From positions 1 through 58,587 of the IMG/VR virus record IMGVR_UViG_3300024259_000036: a stretch of 58,587 nt of DNA; one strand, written 5' to 3'. This document shows positions 21,156 to 28,514 of the stretch, piece by piece. Under the pieces are notes generated by a model, which made no database searches, was not told the DNA's origin, and saw nothing but the letters and a program-made list of their open reading frames with translations. Position 1 is the first letter of the stretch, and each line of letters starts with the position of its first letter. Made by a program: the position numbers and the translations under genes. Source of the stretch: a virus.

Positions 21156-21230
21156 AGTCCTGTAACTCAGTGGGAGAGTGTCACTTTTACACGGTGAAGG
21201 TCGCTGATTCAATCTCAGCCAGGACTACCA
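21156..21230 (+). tRNA. tRNA-Val(TAC)
   Basis: Acceptor AGTCCTG/CAGGACT, anticodon stem TCACT/GGTGA, loop TTTACAC, CCA encoded. Confidence 0.88.
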
Positions 21231-21237
21231 AAATTAC

Positions 21238-21311
21238 GGTGGGATCTTCTAATGGTAAGAAAATCGCCCGATAAGCGATGAACGGAGGTTCGACTCCTCC
21301 TCTCACCACCA
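21238..21311 (+). tRNA. tRNA-Ile(GAT)
   Basis: Acceptor GGTGGGA/TCTCACC, stem ATCGC/GCGAT, loop CCGATAA, CCA encoded. Confidence 0.9.
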
Positions 21312-21375
21312 GAAATCATACAAGTTTTTGTATAGATCCATACAAGAGCTTGTATATATTCATACAAGAAATTGT

Positions 21376-21461
21376 TCTGGGATAGCATAACTGGTAATGC
21401 GGCGGGCTGTTAACCCGTGGATGAAAATCCTATGAAGGTTCAAATCCTTTTCCCAGAGCCA
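21376..21461 (+). tRNA. tRNA-Asn(GTT)
   Basis: Acceptor TCTGGGA/TCCCAGA, G73 as in Asn, loop CTGTTAA. The variable region is extended into a GGAT/ATCC stem, unusual for Asn. Confidence 0.88.
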
Positions 21462-21471
21462 AAATTAACAT

Positions 21472-21545
21472 GGATTCGTAGTTCAATAGAGAATACCGGT
21501 CTTTTAAACCGGGAGATGAGGGTTTAAGTCCCTCCGAGTCCACCA
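21472..21545 (+). tRNA. tRNA-Lys(TTT)
   Basis: Acceptor GGATTCG/CGAGTCC, stem CCGGT/ACCGG, loop CTTTTAA, CCA encoded. Confidence 0.9.
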
Positions 21546-21553
21546 AAAAATTC

Positions 21554-21627
21554 GGGATTATAGTTCAAGGAAGAACGGCAGTCTCTTAAACTGTAAAATG
21601 TGGGTTCAAATCCCACTAATCCCACCA
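21554..21627 (+). tRNA. tRNA-Lys(CTT)
   Basis: Acceptor GGGATTA/TAATCCC, loop CTCTTAA, CCA encoded. Confidence 0.88.
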
Positions 21628-21722
21628 AAAATAAAATAATTTGGAGTTATAGTGTCAAACTTGTATATTTTTTCCAAAAAAGTTTACTTTTTATATAAAT
21701 ATAATATAAAGGAGGTAAACAA

Positions 21723-22184
21723 ATGTCAAAGAGAAAATATACAAAAGAATTTTTGGAACCATTAGTAAAAGAAGCAAACTCTGTAAGAGATTTATTAAGA
21801 AAGATAAATGTTACTGATTCTGGAGGTTCTCACAAATTAATTTCTAAAAGGATAAAAGAATTTGAAATAAATACAAACCATTTTAAAGGTGGTCCAAGAG
21901 TACCACATAATAAATTAAGTTCAGATGATATATTAGTAGAAGATAGAACACCATATCATAAACAATTAAAAAGAGCATTAATAGAAATAGGAAGGTTATA
22001 TGAATGTGGTGAATGTAGTCAAGAATCTATATGGAATAATAAAGAATTAACATTACAAATAGATCATATTGATGGTAATAATAGAAATCAACTTAAAGAA
22101 AATTTAAGATTTTTATGTCCTAATTGTCATACCCAAACTAAAAATTGGGGTTTTAAAAATAAAATTCCACATAATAAAAAATAG
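21723..22184 (+). CDS. HNH homing endonuclease
   Basis: 153 aa. An N-terminal helix-turn-helix-like half, then CGECSQ, LQIDHIDGNNRN (110-121) and LCPNCHTQT: the H-N-H catalytic core on a zinc scaffold. Free-standing between tRNAs. TATAAATA about 28 nt before the AAGGAGG site. Confidence 0.9.
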   Translation: MSKRKYTKEFLEPLVKEANSVRDLLRKINVTDSGGSHKLISKRIKEFEINTNHFKGGPRVPHNKLSSDDILVEDRTPYHKQLKRALIEIGRLYECGECSQESIWNNKELTLQIDHIDGNNRNQLKENLRFLCPNCHTQTKNWGFKNKIPHNKK

Positions 22185-22189
22185 AATAT

Positions 22190-22268
22190 GGGGGTGTAGC
22201 ATAGTCCGGCTTAATGCAATACGTTGTCAGCGTAAAGATCGTGGGTTCAAATCCCATCACTCCCGCCA
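22190..22268 (+). tRNA. tRNA-Asp(GTC)
   Basis: Acceptor GGGGGTG/CACTCCC, G73 as in Asp, loop TTGTCAG, CCA encoded. Confidence 0.88.
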
Positions 22269-22274
22269 AAATAT

Positions 22275-22349
22275 GATCCTGTCGTCTAAAAGTAAGGACA
22301 TGAGGCTTTCAACTTCAAAACCGGGGAGCGTTACCCCGTAGGATCACCA
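22275..22349 (+). tRNA. tRNA-Glu(TTC)
   Basis: Acceptor GATCCTG/TAGGATC, loop CTTTCAA, CCA encoded. Unusual T-loop AGCGTTA. Confidence 0.87.
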
Positions 22350-22356
22350 AAATTAT

Positions 22357-22433
22357 GTTGGATGGAGCCATACGGTTGAGGCAGCACCCTGTGAAGGTGT
22401 TTTTAGTGGGTTCGACTCCCACCATTCAACCCA
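22357..22433 (+). tRNA. tRNA-His(GTG)
   Basis: Has the encoded G-1 opposite C73 that marks bacterial tRNA-His; acceptor TTGGATG/CATTCAA, loop CTGTGAA, CCA encoded. Confidence 0.92.
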
Positions 22434-22452
22434 TTTTAAAAAGGAGATAATT

Positions 22453-22710
22453 ATGTATTGTAATACTTGTGGTAGTAAAAAACTTGTAAGTATAGTATCA
22501 AAAACCTCTGATAGAAATAATATGTGGGTAGGTCATTTGAATTATGAGCATGATGGTTATGTATTACCAGACCTAGGTGTCGGTGAGGATGATTATATTG
22601 ACTTTACATATTGTCTATATTGTGGTAAGATACAAGGAAAGTTTCCTATTGAGGATAATGTTGTAAAGAATACATTAAGATTGAATGGATCAAATAGAGA
22701 TGGTAATTAA
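22453..22710 (+). CDS. Zinc-ribbon protein
   Basis: 85 aa; CNTCG (3-7) and CLYCG (54-58) form a four-Cys ribbon around an acidic insert. AAGGAG site. Unknown role. Confidence 0.7.
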   Translation: MYCNTCGSKKLVSIVSKTSDRNNMWVGHLNYEHDGYVLPDLGVGEDDYIDFTYCLYCGKIQGKFPIEDNVVKNTLRLNGSNRDGN

Positions 22711-22717
22711 TATATGT

Positions 22718-22803
22718 GGAGGGTACTGCTAAATGGCTGGCAACAAGGCTTGAACCCTTGGGCATCGTAACAGATGGGAGTTCGATTCTTCTACCCTCTT
22801 CCA
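22718..22803 (+). tRNA. tRNA-Ser(TGA)
   Basis: Long variable arm, stem CAAGG/CCTTG, loop CTTGAAC. Discriminator is T where G is usual for Ser. CCA encoded. Confidence 0.87.
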
Positions 22804-22815
22804 TAAAATAATTTA

Positions 22816-22844
22816 TTTACATTTCAAATTAACTATAGTATAAT
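22816..22844 (+). promoter_or_regulatory. Promoter, TTTACA-N17-TATAAT
   Basis: Perfect -10; starts the segment with gene 22870. Confidence 0.85.
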
Positions 22845-22869
22845 AAGGGAAAAAGAAAGGATAAATCCA

Positions 22870-23148
22870 ATGCATAAAATTGTTGATAAAATCGGTGGAA
22901 TAAATGTGTATGAGTATTGGTATCTCTACACTGACTATGAAACAAAGAAAGAGAAAACAGGATCAGGTACTTATATTAGATTCAGTGAGGTTCCAGAGGA
23001 ATGGAAGGAAGAGTTCGGTAAATGGCTGTATGGACAAACAATGCCTATCATTCCTGGTGATGAAACAAAAACAGATGGTGTGTATCCTTGGGATTGGGAA
23101 CGATGGTATGAATTAAAAACAAAAGGAACACCAACATATTTTGATTAA
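22870..23148 (+). CDS. Hypothetical protein
   Basis: 92 aa, rich in Trp and Tyr (EYWYLYTDYETKKE; EWKEEFGKWLYG). AAGAAAGG site. No family recognised. Confidence 0.65.
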   Translation: MHKIVDKIGGINVYEYWYLYTDYETKKEKTGSGTYIRFSEVPEEWKEEFGKWLYGQTMPIIPGDETKTDGVYPWDWERWYELKTKGTPTYFD

Positions 23149-23151
23149 GAT

Positions 23152-23181
23152 GCGGGTATAGTTCAACTGGTAGAATATTAG
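23152..23181 (+). pseudogene. 5' half of a disrupted tRNA-Gly
   Basis: GCGGGTA acceptor strand, a complete D-arm (GTTC-AACTGGTA-GAAT) and ATTAG of the anticodon stem, ending just before the anticodon loop. No 3' half follows; the HNH unit and then an intact but different tRNA-Gly come next. Confidence 0.75.
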
Positions 23182-23250
23182 GATAAAAAATGATAAAAAT
23201 GAGAAATTTCTTGACTTCGGTATAAATATATATATTAGGAGGATAGAAAT

Positions 23251-23934
23251 ATGATAAAAAGAGAATGTAAATATTGTAATAAAGAATTGGAATTTGATAA
23301 TGGATATCAATTTGGCGCTCATATAAGAAATTGTAAGTATAGACCTGATATTAAAGAAATAAATGATAGAGCGAGAAAAAATCAAACAAAAAGGAAATTA
23401 CATGATATTCAATGTCAAAAATGTGATAAAATATACCAATTAAACCTTACAGACTATGAAATTAAAATTGGTAAGCATAGGAAATATTGTTCTCCTGAAT
23501 GTAGAAAAAAAGAAAAAGTAGAAAAAATATGTTTAAATTGTAAAAAAATATTAATAAAAGGTCAGAAAAAATATTGTAATCATACCTGTCAACATGAATA
23601 TAAATATAATGAATATATAAAAAGATGGAAAGAAGGTTTAGAAGAAGGTCTACATGGTGAAAATGGTGAAAATGTAAATAAGAAAATACGAAAATATTTG
23701 TTCAAAAAATATAATAATAAGTGTGAAAGATGTAAATGGTCAATAAAAAATGAATTTACTAATAAAATACCGTTGACTGTTCATCATAAAGATGGAAATT
23801 ATAAAAATAATAAAGAAGTAAATTTAGAGCTTTTGTGTCCTAATTGTCATTCACTTACAGATAATTATGGTAGTAGAAATAAATCATCAAGTAAAACAAA
23901 AAGAAGTGAATGGAGAAAAAAAGTGCAGGTGTAG
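23251..23934 (+). CDS. HNH homing endonuclease inserted at tRNA-Gly
   Basis: 227 aa. Successive Cys pairs (CKYC, CQKC, CLNC) form N-terminal zinc fingers; the HNH core is LTVHHKDGNYKNN...LLCPNCH near the C-terminus. TATAAATA and AGGAGG precede the ATG. Its stop TAG is bases 8-10 of the tRNA-Gly at 23925, so gene and tRNA overlap by 10 nt. Confidence 0.88.
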   Translation: MIKRECKYCNKELEFDNGYQFGAHIRNCKYRPDIKEINDRARKNQTKRKLHDIQCQKCDKIYQLNLTDYEIKIGKHRKYCSPECRKKEKVEKICLNCKKILIKGQKKYCNHTCQHEYKYNEYIKRWKEGLEEGLHGENGENVNKKIRKYLFKKYNNKCERCKWSIKNEFTNKIPLTVHHKDGNYKNNKEVNLELLCPNCHSLTDNYGSRNKSSSKTKRSEWRKKVQV

Positions 23935-23999
23935 TTTAATTGGTAAAATCTTTGGCTTCCACCCAGAATACGGGGGTTCAATTCCCCCCACCTGCTCCA
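23925..23999 (+). tRNA. tRNA-Gly(TCC)
   Basis: Acceptor GCAGGTG/CACCTGC, U73 as in Gly, stem TTTGG/CCAGA, loop CTTCCAC, CCA encoded. Confidence 0.9.
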
Positions 24000-24009
24000 C
24001 AAAAATTAA

Positions 24010-24097
24010 GGAGAGTTGCCCCAATCAGGTAAGGGAGTTGGTTGCTAACCAATCAGGTGTAATAGCCTTATGGGTTCAAATCCCATACTCTCCTCCA
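24010..24097 (+). tRNA. tRNA-Ser(GCT)
   Basis: Acceptor GGAGAGT/ACTCTCC, long variable arm, loop TTGCTAA, CCA encoded. Confidence 0.88.
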
Positions 24098-24111
24098 TTA
24101 AAGGAGTTAAT

Positions 24112-24324
24112 ATGTTATCAATAGTGAAAGAAAACTTTCGTGATGAGGATGGTAAATGGGAAAATGATGGTTTGTTATGCCATATTTGTGGATTTATATC
24201 AGAAGCATATATGGTATATCAAGTAAATGCTTACAATAAAGTCTATGTCTGTAAAGGTTGTTTGTCCAAAGGTATTGAAAGTATTAATAATCACTATCAA
24301 GCACATATGAAAGGCAAGGATTAA
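24112..24324 (+). CDS. Small zinc-finger protein
   Basis: 70 aa from the ATG at 24112 after AAGGAG; upstream codons are tRNA sequence. CHIC (23-26) and CKGC (47-50) pairs. Unknown role. Confidence 0.7.
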   Translation: MLSIVKENFRDEDGKWENDGLLCHICGFISEAYMVYQVNAYNKVYVCKGCLSKGIESINNHYQAHMKGKD

Positions 24325-24572
24325 TGAATGTAATAAATTATAAAGTAAATGATAATGGAGAACGTGTGAAGGAGGTAAAGGTGTCCGTGAATAATGGTAT
24401 AAATTTAGGAGGTTTATTAGCAATTGTATTCATTATATTGAAACTGACACATGTTATTGCGTGGTCTTGGTGGTGGGTGTTAGCGCCATTATGGGTGGGA
24501 CCAGCATTGGGTATAGGTTTTGTTTTAATACTTATTATTGTAGGTGCTTCATTATCTTTTGTTGACAAGTAA
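24324..24572 (+). CDS. Small two-helix membrane protein (fragile-X-F-type family)
   Basis: 82 aa. Hydrophobic helices at about 28-45 and 53-79 around WSWWWVLAPLWVGP; the LKLT...WSWWWVLAPLW signature recurs in small phage membrane proteins filed as transmembrane Fragile-X-F proteins. Function unknown. Confidence 0.65.
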   Translation: MNVINYKVNDNGERVKEVKVSVNNGINLGGLLAIVFIILKLTHVIAWSWWWVLAPLWVGPALGIGFVLILIIVGASLSFVDK

Positions 24573-24573
24573 T

Positions 24574-24651
24574 GTTCCTCTGAAGGGAATTGGCATACCT
24601 TATTGATTCAAAATCAATAGTTTCTCGGTTCAACTCCGAGGGGGAACACCA
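24574..24651 (+). tRNA. tRNA-Leu(CAA), short variable loop
   Basis: Acceptor GTTCCTC/GGGGAAC, stem ATTGA/TCAAT, loop TTCAAAA, CCA encoded. The variable loop is only about 5 nt (AGTTT), although bacterial tRNA-Leu normally has a long arm. Confidence 0.8.
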
Positions 24652-24653
24652 TT

Positions 24654-24740
24654 GGGAGTGTGGCGTAACTGGCAGCCGCGTGAGACTTAAAATTTCATGG
24701 TCGTATGACCGTGGGGGTTCGATTCCCCCCATTCCCACCA
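24654..24740 (+). tRNA. tRNA-Leu(TAA)
   Basis: Acceptor GGGAGTG/CATTCCC, loop CTTAAAA, long variable arm GGTC/GACC, CCA encoded. Confidence 0.9.
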
Positions 24741-24748
24741 AAAAATTC

Positions 24749-24834
24749 GCCACCGTGATGTAATTGGTAGCCGTGCTGGGTTTAGATTCCAGTGTCCTAT
24801 GGGCGTGGGGGTTCGACTCCCCCCGGTGGTACCA
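24749..24834 (+). tRNA. tRNA-Leu(TAG)
   Basis: Acceptor GCCACCG/CGGTGGT, loop TTTAGAT, long variable arm, CCA encoded. Confidence 0.9.
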
Positions 24835-24855
24835 TTAATAAGAAAGGGAATAAAA

Positions 24856-25062
24856 ATGGGTACTGTAAGAGATTTTGTGTGTGAGTATGATTTACCTTAT
24901 GATCCTATAGTTGAAATGTGTGGGTATTTTTATTTAGATACAGGTGATTTGATGAATGAACCTTTCACATTCATAAAATTTTATAATAGGGCTGTTAGAA
25001 ACGTAGATGAACACGCATATAAAGGTGTTGTATTAGAATATGAAAAAGATAGAAAAAACTAA
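24856..25062 (+). CDS. Small hypothetical protein
   Basis: 68 aa from the ATG at 24856 (AAAGGGAA site). Acidic and aromatic. Its end overlaps the next gene by 23 nt. No family recognised. Confidence 0.6.
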   Translation: MGTVRDFVCEYDLPYDPIVEMCGYFYLDTGDLMNEPFTFIKFYNRAVRNVDEHAYKGVVLEYEKDRKN

Positions 25063-25255
25063 AGAAAGGATTCCTAACGGTCCTTATTGTTATGGTGTGA
25101 ATGGGTATCTTTGTCCATTCTGGAAAATTAATGAAAATAAACCTCATCAATTGAATGGGTATTGTGAGTATCTTAAATTAGGAGATTGGATGCAAGGATA
25201 CTCTTCAGTTCTATGGGATCAGGTGAAAGAATGTGATATAAACGAAGATTGGTAA
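25040..25255 (+). CDS. Conserved small phage protein, Cys-containing
   Basis: 71 aa. KERIPNGPYCYG, CPFWK, NGYCEYL and LLWDQVKEC-like endings (here VLWDQVKEC) follow a recurrent small-phage-protein pattern with four spaced Cys, possibly zinc-binding. Function unknown. Confidence 0.65.
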   Translation: MKKIEKTKERIPNGPYCYGVNGYLCPFWKINENKPHQLNGYCEYLKLGDWMQGYSSVLWDQVKECDINEDW

Positions 25256-25261
25256 GACTAT

Positions 25262-25335
25262 GGGGGTGTGGTCTAATGGCAAGACAACAGGTTTTGGTCC
25301 TGTTGATCCCTGTTCAACCCAGGGCATCCCTTCCA
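25262..25335 (+). tRNA. tRNA-Gln(TTG)
   Basis: Acceptor GGGGGTG/CATCCCT, stem ACAGG/CCTGT, loop TTTTGGT, CCA encoded. Confidence 0.87.
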
Positions 25336-25354
25336 TTTAAGAAAGGTGAATAAT

Positions 25355-26293
25355 ATGTTTCGTAGATATTTCTCAATTGAAGGTACCTGGCGTAACAAAG
25401 AGATTCAATGGTGGATTGAAAAATATCCAGAACTTGAATCCCTTACATATGTCCTACAGGAAAAGATACATGGTGCTAATATATCATGGGTATTTGCATC
25501 TGATGGTTCATTTGAAATAGGTAAGAGAACCACTGTATTGACAAATGAAGATAATTTCTATAACTTCAAAATTATGTATGAAAAGTATGCTGATGTTATA
25601 ATCTTGTTGAAAGAGTTTGCTATTGAGAATAAATGTAATCTAAATGTCTTTGGTGAATGGTTTGGTAAGGGTATTCAAAAGGGTGTTGATTATGGACCGG
25701 AGAAACAGTTACTTTTTTATGATGTGTTGGTAGATAATGTTTTGTTGTCTCCTTTTGAAATGGAGGATTTCTTCTCATTACTGGATATTGAAGATATGAT
25801 GGTTACTAATTTTGGTACAGTTGATACATTACAGGAAGCCATTGATTTTGATACATCTACAAAGATTACTAAAGTTTATCCAGAGGGTAAGTCCATTGTT
25901 GAAGGTGTGGTTATCAAACCTTATTATAACACTAAGAGAAGTGAGAATGGTAAGACCTTTTACTTGAAGAACAAAAATGAGGTGTTCAAAGAGATCCAAA
26001 AGAAAAGAAAAAAGAATAAACCTAGGGTTGAGTATCCTGAGCATGTTGCGAGGTTAAGGACAGCCTTTGATGAGTATGTAACTGAAGCTAGGTTGAACAA
26101 TGTATTTTCTAAACACGGGGAGATTGAATCTAGTGATGATATTGGGAAATACATCAAACTGTTTCTGGAAGATGCTCAGGAGGAGTTTACAAAGGATTGG
26201 AAGATTGATATAATGGATTGTGATAAAAAAGAGTTAAAGTATGTATATAATGTAAGTAAAGAGATTGTGAAGATGTTGAAGGAGAGAATGTGA
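25355..26293 (+). CDS. Rnl2-type RNA ligase
   Basis: 312 aa from the ATG at 25355 (GAAAGG site; a GTG three codons earlier is less likely). Nucleotidyltransferase motif I EKIHGAN with Lys37, motif IV EGVVIKP, motif V FYLKNK. The C-terminal 90 residues fit the Rnl2 helical domain. Seals nicks in duplex RNA, for example in tRNA cleaved at the anticodon loop. Its place inside the tRNA array and near the receiver-domain gene at 30319 supports tRNA repair. Confidence 0.93.
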   Translation: MFRRYFSIEGTWRNKEIQWWIEKYPELESLTYVLQEKIHGANISWVFASDGSFEIGKRTTVLTNEDNFYNFKIMYEKYADVIILLKEFAIENKCNLNVFGEWFGKGIQKGVDYGPEKQLLFYDVLVDNVLLSPFEMEDFFSLLDIEDMMVTNFGTVDTLQEAIDFDTSTKITKVYPEGKSIVEGVVIKPYYNTKRSENGKTFYLKNKNEVFKEIQKKRKKNKPRVEYPEHVARLRTAFDEYVTEARLNNVFSKHGEIESSDDIGKYIKLFLEDAQEEFTKDWKIDIMDCDKKELKYVYNVSKEIVKMLKERM

Positions 26294-26535
26294 TGTCTGA
26301 TATCAGAACAAAACAGGATCTATTAAATTATTTAACAAAGATGATAACAGAATATAATCCTAAATGTAATGACTCTATTAGACGAAATCATCATATGTTA
26401 AATCGTAGTAAGTTTGCAGCAAGTGTACCTGATACTGACATTGAGGATATTTTAACCGATTTTGTGAATTATGTTGGTACAAACCAAGGGCTTGATTGGG
26501 GTTTGTATGTTCATTATCTGGAAGGAGATGAGTAA
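26293..26535 (+). CDS. Hypothetical protein
   Basis: 80 aa; start overlaps the ligase stop. Helical, with IEDILTDFVNYVG in the middle. Possibly translationally coupled to the ligase. No family recognised. Confidence 0.6.
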   Translation: MSDIRTKQDLLNYLTKMITEYNPKCNDSIRRNHHMLNRSKFAASVPDTDIEDILTDFVNYVGTNQGLDWGLYVHYLEGDE

Positions 26536-26870
26536 TGAAAAAAGACGGTGGAACAATAGATAACTGGCAAACACATACTTTAACACTTAAACAAGAGAGT
26601 ATTGATAAGGTATATCCTGATTCAAATGCCACAGCACAAGTGTTTACAGGTACAGTTATAGAAAGTGATTTACTTAAATACCAAGCAGGTAATCATATGC
26701 GTTCCTCTTTGATTGTGAAGATTGATAGAGAGAATGGTGTAATTGAAACCTTAAACACTGTATATAAGGTATTGAATGAGGGTAATGATGATGTAACTTT
26801 AAGAATGGGAGAAATGTTTGGTATAGATTCACCTGATATTGGTGATAAGGTAATGGGATTGTTCTATTAA
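26535..26870 (+). CDS. Hypothetical protein
   Basis: 111 aa, beta-rich, starting at the previous stop (TAATG). No family recognised. Confidence 0.65.
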   Translation: MKKDGGTIDNWQTHTLTLKQESIDKVYPDSNATAQVFTGTVIESDLLKYQAGNHMRSSLIVKIDRENGVIETLNTVYKVLNEGNDDVTLRMGEMFGIDSPDIGDKVMGLFY

Positions 26871-26920
26871 ACCGAACAGTGAAATTATGAGTATTTCCAG
26901 GAAATTAACCGAGCAGTGAA

Positions 26921-27190
26921 ATGAGAACTGACAGCACATGTGAACATGAAAAAATTAAGAAAGGTATATGTAAATATGCTGTAAGAACAATGGTTTCGGA
27001 TGATTTACGCATAAATAGTGAATTGTATGTAACTTATAATTGTTCAATTGCGAGACCGGCAAGATGTCAAATGAACATATCCGATAGAGTTTTAAATTTT
27101 TCAATTTCTGATGCAGAGGAACTTGATAGGGAGTTAGAAAAAAGATTGGAGAAAAGAAAAAGTTTACAAAAAAGAACAATGATGTTATAA
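26921..27190 (+). CDS. Hypothetical Cys-containing protein
   Basis: 89 aa with Cys at 8, 17, 40 and 48 and a charged C-terminal helix. No clear ribosome site; an ACCGA.CAGTGAAAT repeat (26872 and 26909) lies before it. Uncertain start. Confidence 0.5.
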   Translation: MRTDSTCEHEKIKKGICKYAVRTMVSDDLRINSELYVTYNCSIARPARCQMNISDRVLNFSISDAEELDRELEKRLEKRKSLQKRTMML

Positions 27191-27204
27191 TAATTATAGT
27201 TGAT

Positions 27205-27279
27205 GCGGGTTTGGTGTAATTGATAACATAACTGGCTACCCGCCGGTAGATCCAGGTTTAAATCCTGGCGCCCGCTCCA
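27205..27279 (+). tRNA. tRNA-Gly(ACC)
   Basis: Gly identity features present: G1-C72, C2-G71, C35-C36, U73. Stem ACTGG/CCGGT, loop CTACCCG. A 7th acceptor pair mismatch and C37 make it slightly degenerate. Confidence 0.75.
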
Positions 27280-27297
27280 TTTAAAAGGAGAATTATC

Positions 27298-27465
27298 ATG
27301 TGTGGACCAAAGACAAAAGGTAAGAGAATGGAACGAAAGTGTAAGAGATACAAAAATGAAATGCGTAAAGAGAAAAATAAGGAGAAAAAGAAAATTAAGG
27401 AAGCTAAAAGACAAGAAAGGTTTGACAAATATAGGGCTAAAAGGTTGGCTAAGAAAGAAGGTTGA
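27298..27465 (+). CDS. Small Lys-rich coiled-coil protein
   Basis: 55 aa, over one third Lys/Arg, single predicted helix. AAAGGAG site. Likely RNA or DNA binding by charge. Confidence 0.65.
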   Translation: MCGPKTKGKRMERKCKRYKNEMRKEKNKEKKKIKEAKRQERFDKYRAKRLAKKEG

Positions 27466-27469
27466 TATT

Positions 27470-27655
27470 ATGACGATGTTTCTTTTTAAGGATGATATTG
27501 ATGATATTCCAGATTGTGATAAATACTATTACGATGAGTTCAAAAAGTTATATGGCTATGATGGTGGTTCATATAACTTGAAAATAATTCTTATGTTGTT
27601 AAAGCAATATTATGAATGTGCTATTATAAGGGAGAAATGTCATGTCAGACGATGA
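27470..27655 (+). CDS. Small acidic hypothetical protein
   Basis: 61 aa from the ATG at 27470, four bases after the previous stop; acidic, Tyr-rich first half. No family recognised. Confidence 0.6.
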   Translation: MTMFLFKDDIDDIPDCDKYYYDEFKKLYGYDGGSYNLKIILMLLKQYYECAIIREKCHVRR

Positions 27656-27812
27656 TTTCACAGTGGGGAAGATTACATTTGAAAAGAATAGTGCTTATAC
27701 AACTTTCCATTCTATGATGGAAGCAATGGGATGGACATTTGTTGGTACAAAGACTATAGAGGAAGATGATTATTATACTGAAGAAGAAAAGGATATAAAA
27801 AGAGGAATGTAA
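27642..27812 (+). CDS. Small acidic hypothetical protein
   Basis: 56 aa, overlapping the previous gene by 14 nt with a GGGAG site. EAMGWTFVGTKTI is a DUF4177-like WxFVG fragment. Low-level similarity only. Confidence 0.6.
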   Translation: MSDDDFTVGKITFEKNSAYTTFHSMMEAMGWTFVGTKTIEEDDYYTEEEKDIKRGM

Positions 27813-27823
27813 TAACATAAAAA

Positions 27824-27856
27824 TTGCACGGTAACATTCTATATGTTACCGTGCAA
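27824..27856. terminator. Strong hairpin between genes and tRNA-Arg
   Basis: TTGCACGGTAACA pairs with TGTTACCGTGCAA (13 bp, 7-nt loop). The T-run is on the minus side (TTTTTATG), so as a terminator it would face leftward; on plus it may guide processing. Confidence 0.6.
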
Positions 27857-27871
27857 AAATAGCGTTAGTAT

Positions 27872-27947
27872 CTCCCTGTAGCTCAGTGGATAGAGCATCT
27901 GCCTTCTAAGCAGAATGTCGCAGGTTTAAATCCTGCCAGGGAGGCCA
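27872..27947 (+). tRNA. tRNA-Arg(TCT)
   Basis: Acceptor CTCCCTG/CAGGGAG, stem TCTGC/GCAGA, loop CTTCTAA, CCA encoded. Suits the AGA codons common in this phage. Confidence 0.92.
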
Positions 27948-27950
27948 TTT

Positions 27951-28030
27951 ACCCCTGTATCCCCTTCGCCTCCTAAGTGATTGAAAGGGTAATTAGACAC
28001 ATGCAGGTGCAAGTCCTGTCAGGGGTTCCA
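27951..28030 (+). ncRNA. tRNA-like element with no normal anticodon arm
   Basis: Perfect acceptor ACCCCTG/CAGGGGT, discriminator T, CCA, and a T-arm GCAGG-TGCAAGT-CCTGT. The middle 43 nt do not fold into a D-arm plus 7-nt anticodon loop; alternatives are CCCTT/AAGGG and CTAA/TTAG. Decayed tRNA or a functional mimic. Confidence 0.6.
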
Positions 28031-28055
28031 TATTAAGATAAAGGAAAACAAACTT

Positions 28056-28319
28056 GTGAAAGTTATATTTAAAAAACTTGATGATATACCTAGAGCAGAT
28101 AGAAGAAAAGATCCTGTATTAGTGGAAGCAATGGAACATTTGTTTGATGGTAAAACAATTAGAGTGGTTCGTCCAGATGATGAAAATAGTGAATGGTTTC
28201 TTTATGAGTATATTGGTGAAAGATATGATGATAGTTATTTTATTCATCAAACATGGTTTAAAGAATATAGAATTGATGAACACAAGGATGTAATGAATTT
28301 ATTTTCAATGGAGATATAA
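28056..28319 (+). CDS. MKVIFKKL-family small protein, copy 2
   Basis: 87 aa, GTG start after AAGGAAAA. KVIFKKL, MEHLFDGKTIRVV and TWFKEY align with the proteins at 9893 and 28763. Unknown function; the two plus copies flank two CTS-like genes. Confidence 0.7.
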   Translation: MKVIFKKLDDIPRADRRKDPVLVEAMEHLFDGKTIRVVRPDDENSEWFLYEYIGERYDDSYFIHQTWFKEYRIDEHKDVMNLFSMEI

Positions 28320-28322
28320 CTT

Positions 28323-28514
28323 ATGGCGACATTTGATCAATGGCTTATAACAGAGGAATCTTATCCTGGGAATATTGGAATTATGGAGATTATTGCTTTC
28401 TATAAGAAAGCATCCAATAAAGAAGTTAAAGAGATGGAGAAGGTTGCAAAAAAGAAAGATTGGGAAGGATTTAAAAAGATCATTAAGGATGTTACAGGAG
28501 TTGACTTGGTATGA
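28323..28514 (+). CDS. Small basic protein with possible capsid-targeting N-terminus
   Basis: 63 aa starting MATFDQWLITEESYPGN: a short amphipathic lead ending I-T-E, compatible with the (L/I)xE site cut by T4-type prohead proteases. The rest is basic and helical. The next start overlaps its end. Confidence 0.6.
   Translation: MATFDQWLITEESYPGNIGIMEIIAFYKKASNKEVKEMEKVAKKKDWEGFKKIIKDVTGVDLV

Noticed and set aside
21312-21373. Three CATACAAG motifs between tRNA-Ile and tRNA-Asn
   Set aside because: Short AT-rich hairpins with no unit length or flanking function; not enough to call a repeat element.
23152-23999. Group I intron splitting a tRNA-Gly gene
   Set aside because: The sequence after the HNH gene is a complete tRNA with its own 5' half, so there is no 3' exon for the first half.
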